DNA of 42,171 nucleotides. Origin: Antarcticimicrobium sp. GTDB lineage: Bacteria; Pseudomonadota; Alphaproteobacteria; Rhodobacterales; Rhodobacteraceae. Shown piece after piece: positions 35,362-42,171 of this stretch. Every line of letters begins with the position of its first letter. Position 1 is the stretch's first letter. The stretch spans positions 1 to 42,171 of the forward strand of contig NZ_JARGPK010000049.1 in the NCBI RefSeq assembly GCF_029212575.1, given 5' to 3'. The position numbers were made by a program, and so were the translations under genes. Under the pieces are notes generated by a model. That model saw only the letters and a program-made list of their open reading frames with translations, did not search any database and was not told where the DNA came from.

Positions 35362-35966
35362 CCCGCGCGCGCCCCCAGATCAAAGGCGCGGCCGGCGGCA
35401 AAGGCGGATTCGATCAGCGTCACGGCGATGACTTCGTCCGCCTCGTCATCCGCGCCCTCGTCGGCGTGGGGGCCGTGATGTTCCAGCAGCACCAGCGCGC
35501 CGTAGTCGTCGGCCATCGCACGCAGGATGCCCATCATGACCCATCCGAACCCGGGCATCCCCGGCCCGCAGGCAAGGGTATAGCGCCCCGCGCCCTCCTC
35601 GCGCAGGTCAAGCGCGGGCAGGTGCAGGTCCGGCACGGCAAGGCGGGCGCGATCGTTCAGGTCGTCGAGCGAATGCAGGAAATCGACGTAGCTGTCGCCG
35701 CCGAAGCGCAGCAGACGGCGCAGCGCCTCGACCGAGGGGTGCGAGACCAGATAGGTGCCCAGATCCTCCAGCACCTCGCCGCGGCTGCGGCCCAGATCGG
35801 CGCAGAACGCGGCGAGCAGCGCCTCGGTCACCGCGTCGTCATAGATCAGCATCGCCTCGAACTCGAAATCGCCGAGTTCGGCGGCCTCGGTCACGCGGCG
35901 CCAGCGATCGGGCCCGTAGGTATCGGTGACAAAGGACTGGATCGCCCTGTTGACCAGACCGTGCAT
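35358..35966 (-). CDS. H-NOX heme NO-binding sensor, motif variant
   Basis: 202 residues. The sequence starts MHGLVNRAIQSFVTDTYGPDRW, as in the family. The proximal heme ligand is predicted as His98 in DFLHSLDDL. The canonical Y-x-S-x-R heme-propionate motif appears at residues 129-133 as Y-T-L-A-C: Tyr is kept, Ser and Arg are replaced. A Gly/Pro stretch follows (CGPGMPGFGW), then an acidic insert (HADEGADDEADE). ATG 35966 is used. It is the first gene of the pair with the HNOBA-GGDEF cyclase (4-base overlap), so it should control that enzyme. Whether it binds heme normally is uncertain. Confidence 0.85.
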   Translation of the reverse strand: MHGLVNRAIQSFVTDTYGPDRWRRVTEAAELGDFEFEAMLIYDDAVTEALLAAFCADLGRSRGEVLEDLGTYLVSHPSVEALRRLLRFGGDSYVDFLHSLDDLNDRARLAVPDLHLPALDLREEGAGRYTLACGPGMPGFGWVMMGILRAMADDYGALVLLEHHGPHADEGADDEADEVIAVTLIESAFAAGRAFDLGARAG

Positions 35967-36056
35967 GCCGGCCCCCCGTTGCTGTGCCCCGCGCACAGCT
36001 TGGGCCGGGAAGGCTTAACAAATGCCGAACGGCGCCGCGCCCGGGGCGCGATCGAA

Positions 36057-37616
36057 TCAGAAATCGGTCGGCGCGCCGCCCTCGGCCTTGCGGCGGGCGA
36101 CGAAGGCGGTCAGCTCGTCGCGGATGGCCTGGTCCATCGGCGGCGGCTCGAAGCTTGCGATGATGCGCTTGTACATCGTATGGGCGCGCTCCGGCGTCCA
36201 GACGCCGCCGGCGGCCTCCCACCCCTCGTAGTTGCGCCAGTCGCTCAGGAACGGCTGATAAAAGGCGGTGGTATAACGGTCCTGGGTGTGCTGGATGCCA
36301 AAGAAATGCCCGGCGTTGCCGACCGAGCCGATCGCCTCGACCGCCACCTCGTCGGGGCCGGTGGCCCAGATCTCGGGCTGCATGTAACGCTGGATCTGCT
36401 GCAGCACCTCGCAATCCATGATGAATTTTTCGGGGCTGGCGATCAGCCCGCCCTCGAGCCATCCGGCGGCATGGTAGACCATATGCGTGCCCGATTGCAC
36501 CGCCGCCCAGAGCGAGTTGGAGGTTTCCCACATTGCCTGCCCGTCGGGCACGTTGGCGGCGCAAACCCCCGAGGAGCGCAGCGGCAGGCCGTAGAACCGC
36601 GCCATCTGGCCGGTCATCTGGGTCGCCCGCATGTACTCCGGCGTGCCAAAGGCTGGGGCGCCGGATTTCATGTCGACGTTGGAGGTGAAGGTTCCGATGG
36701 CGCAGGGGCAGCCGGGACGCACGTATTGGAACAGCGCGATGGCGCAAAGCGCCTCGGCCAGCGATTGCGCCACCGCGCCGGCCATGGTCACCGGCGCCAT
36801 CGCGCCGGCCAGCGTAAAGGGGGTGACCACCACCGCCTGGCCACGGCGGATCATGCGCAGGCAGCCGTCGATCATCGGGTAGTCGTGCTTGAGCGGCGAG
36901 GTGGAGTTGATGTTGGTATACATCCGCGGCGTCGCCTGGAACTCCTCCTCGGTCAGGCCGCCGGCAATGCGCACCATCTCCATCACGTCCTCGACCCGCT
37001 CCTTGCCCAGCGAATAGGCGTGCATCACCTTGTCGGTGAGCGTCAGCTTGTCATAGAGCACGTCGAGGTGCCGGACGCTGGCGTGGATGTCCACGGGTTC
37101 CACCGGGTAGCCGCCGGCGAAGTGGATGCAGTTGAAATACTGGGTGAGTTTCAGCAGGTTGGCGCATTTCTCGCGGGTGCCGGGTACCTTGCGGCCGATC
37201 TCCATGTCCCAGTAGTTGGGCGGCGAGGAGACGTTGCCGAACAGGATGGTCTTGCCGCCCACGGTGAGGGTGCGGTCCGGGTTGCGCGGGGTCAGGGTGA
37301 ACTGCGACGGCGCCTTGGCCACCATCTCCATCACGAAGTCGCGGCCCATGCGGACGACCTCGCCCCGCACGCTGCAGCCGGCCTCGCGCAGGATCTCGAT
37401 GGCCTCGGGGTTGAGAAAGGCGATGCCGATTTCCTCGAGAATGCGCATCGCGCCGTCGTGGATGGCGGCGATGCCCTCGTCGGTCAGCGGCTCGGTCGGG
37501 CGGTCGCGGTTGATCGGCGGCGCGAAGGGCATCTGTTCGATCACCGCCGCCCCGCGCCGGGCCGCCGCGCCTGAGCGGCCGCCGCCGCGCTTTCGCCGTT
37601 GTGCCTGTTGCACCAT
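36057..37616 (-). CDS. MttB-family (COG5598) methyltransferase, non-pyrrolysine
   Basis: 519 residues with no in-frame amber codon, so it lacks the pyrrolysine of true trimethylamine methyltransferase. The family-like segments include EEIGIAFLNPEAIEILREAG, SPLKHDYPMIDGCLRMI and AGAMAPVTMAGAVAQSLAEAL. Non-Pyl relatives such as MtgB demethylate glycine betaine or related quaternary amines, passing the methyl to a corrinoid protein. The start is at 37616, where GGGAGG precedes ATG; the frame extends upstream into a GC-rich leader. No corrinoid protein or reductive activator is adjacent, so the acceptor is encoded elsewhere. Substrate is unknown. Confidence 0.82.
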   Translation of the reverse strand: MVQQAQRRKRGGGRSGAAARRGAAVIEQMPFAPPINRDRPTEPLTDEGIAAIHDGAMRILEEIGIAFLNPEAIEILREAGCSVRGEVVRMGRDFVMEMVAKAPSQFTLTPRNPDRTLTVGGKTILFGNVSSPPNYWDMEIGRKVPGTREKCANLLKLTQYFNCIHFAGGYPVEPVDIHASVRHLDVLYDKLTLTDKVMHAYSLGKERVEDVMEMVRIAGGLTEEEFQATPRMYTNINSTSPLKHDYPMIDGCLRMIRRGQAVVVTPFTLAGAMAPVTMAGAVAQSLAEALCAIALFQYVRPGCPCAIGTFTSNVDMKSGAPAFGTPEYMRATQMTGQMARFYGLPLRSSGVCAANVPDGQAMWETSNSLWAAVQSGTHMVYHAAGWLEGGLIASPEKFIMDCEVLQQIQRYMQPEIWATGPDEVAVEAIGSVGNAGHFFGIQHTQDRYTTAFYQPFLSDWRNYEGWEAAGGVWTPERAHTMYKRIIASFEPPPMDQAIRDELTAFVARRKAEGGAPTDF

Positions 37617-37713
37617 GAATGCCTCCCGCTGGCTGTGCTGCCCCACAGCAGGCCCCAGGCGCGGGCGGCGCGCCGCCTTGTCCGCGACGAATCCTGTCGT
37701 TTTCAGGCTGCGA

Positions 37714-38409
37714 TCAGCCGCGCGTGGCGAGCCAGGCGGGAATATGCCCGATATCGGGCAGCACCGCGTCGGCGTGGGGGGCAAGCTCGTCCGCGCCGGC
37801 CATGCCGGTCAGCACCCCCAGGGTGGACATGCCGGCGGCGCGGCCGGCGTGCAGGTCATGGGTGCTGTCGCCCACCATCAGGGCGCGCGCCGGGTCCACA
37901 TCGACGGCGGCGCAGAAGGCCAGCAGCGGCCCCGGCGCGGGCTTGGCGCCGTGCCCGCTGTCGAACCCGGCGACGAAGTCGAACCGGTCCAGCACCCGGG
38001 CGGCGAGCAGATGCGCCCGGGCCGGGGCTTCGGCATCGTTGGTGGCCACGCCCAGCCGCAACCCCTGCGCGCGCAGCCCGTCGAGAAAGGGCGCCAGCGG
38101 CACCGCCTCGATCTGGGGGGCAAGCTCGGCCTCTTCGTTCAGCATGCCGATCAGGGCCGGTCGGGTCAGCTGTGGAAAGTGGCGCTCCAGCGCGTCGGCC
38201 ACCTCGGCCGGGGTGCCGGCGATCACCACGCTGTCGGGGGCGAAGCGGCGCGCCGCGAGGTCGAAACCGATCTCGGTCCCGATTGCCTGGGCGCGGGCGC
38301 GGTCCTGCCCGGTGGCGCGCAGCAGAAAGGCCTCGGCCCAGGCCTCCCAGGTGGCGGCGAAGTCGAACAGCGTGCCGTCCTTGTCGAACACGATGGCCTC
38401 GATACTCAT
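37714..38409 (-). CDS. HAD-family phosphatase, phosphoglycolate phosphatase-like
   Basis: 231 residues. Motif I is VFDKDGTLFDF (nucleophile Asp), motif II includes LGVATNDAEAPAR, then a Lys in GHGAKPAPGPL and motif IV MVGDSTHDLHAGRAAGM. It is a class I HAD phosphatase with an alpha-helical cap, like Gph. Start is at 38409 with GGGAGGAG upstream. It lies 97 bases before the MttB-family gene on the same strand, and 23 bases after the DUF3572 gene. Many HAD enzymes share this sequence pattern, so the substrate is not certain. Confidence 0.85.
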   Translation of the reverse strand: MSIEAIVFDKDGTLFDFAATWEAWAEAFLLRATGQDRARAQAIGTEIGFDLAARRFAPDSVVIAGTPAEVADALERHFPQLTRPALIGMLNEEAELAPQIEAVPLAPFLDGLRAQGLRLGVATNDAEAPARAHLLAARVLDRFDFVAGFDSGHGAKPAPGPLLAFCAAVDVDPARALMVGDSTHDLHAGRAAGMSTLGVLTGMAGADELAPHADAVLPDIGHIPAWLATRG

Positions 38410-38432
38410 GGCGCGGGCTCCTCCCGGTGGGG

Positions 38433-38717
38433 TCAGGTCCAATGCATCTGTGCCCCGCCGGGCAGCGCGGCGCGGGCCTGCATCGGGTGGTCATAGGGGA
38501 TGCCGTTGGCGCCGCAGAACCCGGTCACCCAGGCGTCGTCCATCATCAGGAAATCGAGCACCGCACCGAGGAACTCCGGCTCTTGCGCCCGGGCGCTCAG
38601 TTCGTCCTGCCCGGCGCCGGTCGCGTTCAGAAAGACCGGCAGCAGATCGTCATTGCCCACCAGCCAGGCCAGGGCGCGGAGCGAGAGGGTTTCGGCGGCA
38701 TCGGCGGAAAAGCTCAT
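38433..38717 (-). CDS. DUF3572-family small protein
   Basis: 94 residues, no signal peptide. The pattern ETLSLRALAWLVGNDDLLPVFL, GAGQDELSARAQEPEFLGAVLDFLM and AWVTGFC is typical of the short DUF3572 proteins of alphaproteobacteria. The function is unknown. It sits between pyruvate carboxylase and the HAD phosphatase on the same strand, so it may be cotranscribed with the latter. About 119 bases to its right hold no gene. Confidence 0.75.
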   Translation of the reverse strand: MSFSADAAETLSLRALAWLVGNDDLLPVFLNATGAGQDELSARAQEPEFLGAVLDFLMMDDAWVTGFCGANGIPYDHPMQARAALPGGAQMHWT

Positions 38718-38836
38718 GGAACAGGATCACGGACCAAGGGTGGGGCAAGGGCCGCTGACCGGCCCATTCCCCTCCTGCGCGATTTTACCTGATGCGTCAA
38801 TCGCCCCCATGTGCTCCGGGGGCCATCCGGCCCAGC

Positions 38837-41800
38837 CTATTCGAATTCCACCAGCAGATCCTTGGCGTCGATCTGTGCGCCGGGGGCGGTGTGGATGGCC
38901 TTGACGGTTGCGTCGTGTTCGGCGTGGATCGCGGTTTCCATCTTCATCGCCTCGATGGTGAGCATGAGATCGCCAGCCTTGACCTTCTGGCCCGCGGTGA
39001 CGGCGACCGAGGCGACCACGCCGGGCATCGGCGCGCCGACATGGGCCGGGTTGCCATGCTCGGCCTTGGGGCGGGCGCGGGTCTGGGCGGTGACCAGCCG
39101 GTCCGGCACCCGCACCGTGCGTGGCTGGCCGTTCAATTCGAAGAACACCTTGACCTCGCCGGTCTCGTCGGTCTCGCCCACCGCCTGGCAGCGGATCTCC
39201 AGCGTCTTGCCCGGGTCGATCTCGGCCGAGATTTCCTCGCCCGGCTCCATGCCGTAGAAGAAGGTCCGCGTCGGCAGCGTGCGCACCGGGCCATATGTGC
39301 GGTGCCTTCCCATGTAATCGAGATAGACCTTGGGATACATCAGGTAGCCCATCAGGTCCTCGTCATCCACCGGCCTGCCCTCGAGCTCTTTCGACAGCTC
39401 CGCGCGGGTCACCTCCAGGTCCACAGGATCCAGGTGCTTGCCCGGGCGCTCGGTGTTGGGTTTTTCGTCCTTGAGCACCTTTTTCACGATGGTCTCGGGA
39501 AAGCCGCCCGGCGGCTGGCCGAGGTTGCCGCGCATCATGTCGATCACGCTGTCGGGAAAGGAGACCTCCTTGTCCGGGTCCTCGACATCGGCGCGGCTGA
39601 GGTTCTGGGAGACCATCATCAGCGCCATGTCGCCCACCACCTTGGAACTGGGCGTCACCTTGACGATATCGCCGAACATCATGTTGACGTCGGCATAGGT
39701 GCGGGCGACCTCGTGCCAGCGCTCCTCCAGCCCGAGGCTGCGCGCCTGCGCCTTGAGGTTGGTGAACTGCCCGCCGGGCATCTCGTGCAGGTAGACCTCC
39801 GAGGCCGGCGCCTGCAGTCCGCTTTCAAAGGCGGCGTATTGCGCGCGCACCGCCTCGAAGTAATCGCTGATCTCGCGGATCGCGGCGATGTCGAGCCCGG
39901 TCTCGCGGTCGGTGTGGCGCAGCGCCTCGACCACCGAGCCCAGTGTCGCCTGGGAGGTATTGCCGGAAAAGGCGTCCATGGCGCAGTCGACCGCGTCGAC
40001 CCCGGCGTCGGCTGCGGCGAGGATGCTGGCGATGGCGCCCCCGGCGGTGTCATGGGTGTGGAAGTGGATCGGCAGCCCGACCTCCTGCTTGAGCGCCCGG
40101 ACCAGCGCGCCGGCGGCGGAGGGTTTCAGCAACCCGGCCATGTCCTTGAGCCCCAGCACATGGGCGCCGGCGGCCTCCAGCTCGCGCGCCATGCCGACAT
40201 AGTACTTCAGGTCGTACTTGGCCCGGTCGGGATCAAGGATGTCGCCGGTATAGCAGATCGTGCCCTCGCAGATCTTGTCGGCCTCGATCACCGCGTCCAT
40301 CGCCACGCGCATGTTCTCGACCCAGTTGAGGGAATCGAAAACGCGGAAGACGTCGATGGTCTTCGCCGCCTCTTGCACAAAGGCGCGCACCACGTTGTCG
40401 GGGTAATTGGTGTAGCCGACCCCGTTTGAGCCCCTCAGAAGCATCTGCGTCATCAGGTTTGGCATCGCCGCGCGCAGGTCGCGCAGCCGCTGCCAGGGGC
40501 ATTCCTGCAGGAACCGGTAGGCCACGTCGAAGGTGGCCCCGCCCCAGCATTCCACCGAGAGCAGCTGCGGCAGGTTGGCGGCATAGGCGGGCGCCACCCG
40601 GATCATGTCGATCGAGCGCATCCGGGTCGCCAGCAGGCTCTGGTGCCCGTCGCGCATGGTGGTGTCGGTGATCAGCAGCTGTTTCTGCGCCCGCATCCAG
40701 TCGGCCACCGCCCTGGGCCCCTGCTGTTCCAGTAGGTTGCGGGTGCCCATCTGCGGCTCGCCCTGTTTCGCGGGCGGTTTCGGCAGCCGGATGTCGGCGC
40801 GCGGTTTCGGGCGCCCCTTGGTCTCCGGGTGGCCGTTGACGGTGATGTCGGCGATATAGGTCAGCACCTTGGTGCCGCGGTCGCGCCGCCGGGAAAAGCG
40901 GAACAGCTCCGGCGTCTCGTCGATGAACCGGGTGGTATAGGTATTGTCGAGGAAGGTCGGATGCTTGAGCAGGTTCTCGACAAAGGCGATGTTGGTCGAC
41001 ACGCCCCGGATGCGAAACTCGCGCAGGGCCCGGTCCATCCGCGCGATCGCCATCTGCGGCGTCGGCGCCCAGGCGGTGACCTTGGTCAGCAGGCTGTCGT
41101 AATAGCGGGTGATCACGCCCCCCGCATAGGCGGTGCCGCCGTCGAGCCGGATGCCCATGCCGGTGGCGCTGCGATAGGCGGTGATGCGGCCGTAATCGGG
41201 GATGAAATTGTTCTGCGGGTCCTCGGTGGTGATCCTTGTCTGCAGCGCGTGGCCGTTCAGCCGGATCTCTTCCTGGCTGGCCTTGCCGGTGGCCTCGGCG
41301 ATCGGCTTTCCCTCACTGATCAGGATCTGGGCGCGCACGATGTCGATGCCGGTCACCTCCTCGGTGACGGTATGTTCCACCTGCACCCGCGGGTTGACCT
41401 CGATGAAGTAGAATTGCTCCGTCTCCATGTCCATCAGGAACTCGACGGTGCCGGCGCATTCGTAATCGACGTGCTTGCAGATCTTGTATCCGAGCGCGCA
41501 GATCTCCTGGCGCTGGGCCTCGGTCAGATAGGGGGCCGGGGCGCGTTCGACCACTTTCTGGTTGCGCCGCTGCACCGAGCAATCCCGCTCGAACAGGTGG
41601 TAGATCTGCCCATGCTGATCGCCGAGGATCTGCACCTCGACATGGCGGGCCCGGGTGATCATCTTTTCGAGATAGCCCTCGCCGTTGCCAAAGGCGGACT
41701 CGGCTTCGCGCCGGCCTTCCAGCACCTTTTCCTTCAACTCCTCGGGCCCGGTGACCGGGCGCATGCCGCGGCCGCCGCCGCCCCAGGAGGCCTTGAGCAT

Positions 41801-41906
41801 CAAGGGATAGCCGATTTCTCCGGCCTCGCGCGCGATGGCGTCGAAATCATTGCCCAGCACGCCGGTGGCCGGGATCACCGGCACGCCCGCCGCGATCGCC
41901 ACCTGC
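38837..41906 (-). CDS. pyc: Pyruvate carboxylase, N-terminus missing at a poly-G junction
   Basis: Homology starts at VAIAAGVPVIPAT (about 41902) and runs to EAMKMETAIHAEHD at the end, giving about 1020 residues of an enzyme that normally has about 1145. Domains in order are biotin carboxylase (ATP-grasp with MLKASWGGGGRGMRP and FIEVNPRVQVEHTVTEE), carboxyltransferase (TDTTMRDGHQSLLATRMR, VECWGGATFDVAYRF, TGDILDP, HTHDTAGG) and biotinyl carrier with the biotin Lys in EAMKME. It makes oxaloacetate from pyruvate. The first about 120 residues are absent, replaced after a G-run by unrelated sequence. The frame open to 41998 is an artefact. No start codon is present here. Confidence 0.9.
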
Positions 41907-41991
41907 CGGGGGGGGGGCGGGGGGCCCCGTGGGGCTCGAGCGGTGGAGGATTTCGGCAGCCTCTTAAATGTTGCGACAGCATAACGGCCGC
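41907..41991. other. Junction region with homopolymer G, likely chimera or foreign join
   Basis: G-rich sequence (runs of ten and six G split by one C, then GGGGCCCC) follows directly where pyruvate carboxylase homology ends. The 60 bases beyond it have no recognisable gene. After it the base composition changes abruptly to AT-rich. Both features suggest a misassembly or a deletion end, though a real insertion is possible. Confidence 0.6.
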
Positions 41992-42019
41992 TTGACAAAT
42001 AACTTAAAATGTTTATTAT
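41992..42019 (+). promoter_or_regulatory. Strong sigma70-type promoter of the gp88-like gene
   Basis: TTGACA (41992-41997), 16-base spacer, TATTAT (42014-42019). This is a near-consensus promoter 24 bases ahead of the ATG at 42044, and unlike the promoters of the GC-rich neighbours. Confidence 0.7.
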
Positions 42020-42043
42020 GGGATTTTATAAGAAAGGATAATT

Positions 42044-42171
42044 ATGTTAATAAAAGACGCTAAAAAAATCACGGACAGTTTTACAAAAACCAGCAAGATG
42101 CCGGGGCTATCTTATAGCCTGCCAGCGTGGGCCTGCAAGACCGGGGCCAAGCTTGCAAAAATTCCGGGGAC
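42044..42171 (+). CDS. gp88-like phage/plasmid protein, N-terminal part, cut by window end
   Basis: AGAAAGGATA before the ATG is a good ribosome site. The frame reads MLIKDAKKITDSFTKTSKMP followed by GLSYSLPAWACKTGAKLAKIPG and is open to the window end. The KMP..SYSLPAWACKTG..L segment resembles the start of Gene product 88 domain proteins found on phages and plasmids; I recall this family from its motif. About 42 residues are visible. It is AT-rich and unlike its left neighbour, so it may not belong to the same molecule. Confidence 0.6.
   Translation, partial: MLIKDAKKITDSFTKTSKMPGLSYSLPAWACKTGAKLAKIPG

Noticed and set aside
36057-37616. Pyrrolysine-containing trimethylamine methyltransferase
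   Set aside because: No in-frame TAG codon interrupts the gene and no pyl genes are visible.
41907-41998. Natural N-terminus of pyruvate carboxylase in this stretch
   Set aside because: The translation is Pro/Arg/Ser low-complexity with no biotin carboxylase N-terminal motif.

Overview
The window looks like a high-GC alphaproteobacterial chromosome segment, most probably a marine Rhodobacteraceae (Roseobacter-type) bacterium. The evidence is the even GC-rich codon use, the tight ATGA-overlap operons, a DddL-type DMSP lyase, a non-pyrrolysine MttB homologue, an H-NOX/diguanylate cyclase pair, a TAXI-TRAP transporter and a single-chain pyruvate carboxylase. No species can be assigned from the sequence alone.

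Left part (1-20.5 kb): a catabolic island. It starts with the 5' remnant of an IS5-type transposase (1-183). A plus-strand set follows: acyl-CoA ligase, SDR and an IclR regulator. Facing it is one very long minus-strand operon (17214 down to 3623, 15 genes, most overlapping by 1-4 bases). It encodes a small HTH-like protein, an ABC importer (ATPase, binding protein, permease), a Rieske oxygenase, SDR, alpha/beta hydrolase, a complete type I extradiol dioxygenase, an SDR lacking the catalytic Tyr and Lys, a ThDP enzyme, an aspartate-dehydrogenase-like enzyme, an aldehyde dehydrogenase, an FprA-type flavoprotein reductase, a flavodoxin and a pentapeptide-repeat protein. Read together this is import, ring hydroxylation, meta ring cleavage and processing of an aromatic acid. 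The substrate is not identifiable from the sequence. The oxygenase has no ferredoxin in the cluster, so reductase plus flavodoxin is the obvious candidate electron chain. Beyond the promoter region lie a gutted flavin monooxygenase gene, a bicupin protein, a second IclR, a LysR and a sulfatase-superfamily hydrolase.

Middle (22.3-23.8 kb): a decayed TAXI-TRAP transporter. The receptor has an in-frame stop and loses its 3' part at a transposase fragment. The fused permease is 5'-truncated, frameshifted in a G-run and internally deleted.

Right part (23.9-42 kb): mostly ordinary chromosome. It holds tRNA-Gly(GCC), a MATE exporter, a NicO-type metal transporter with a DUF1007 partner, PPK2, an epoxide-hydrolase-like enzyme convergent with the DMSP lyase, parE, an AT-rich HEPN/AbiU2-like gene (a likely acquired insert), a peptidoglycan-binding-domain secreted protein, an HNOBA-GGDEF cyclase with its H-NOX partner, an MttB-family methyltransferase, an HAD phosphatase, a DUF3572 protein and pyruvate carboxylase.

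The last ~265 bases are different. Pyruvate carboxylase loses about 120 N-terminal residues at a poly-G stretch (about 41906). Beyond about 41990 the DNA is AT-rich, with a strong sigma70 promoter and the start of a gp88-like phage/plasmid protein. This looks like an assembly chimera or a foreign junction. The most interesting biology is the ring-cleavage operon with its apparent flavodoxin-based electron supply, and the H-NOX variant that lacks the Ser and Arg of the YxSxR motif.
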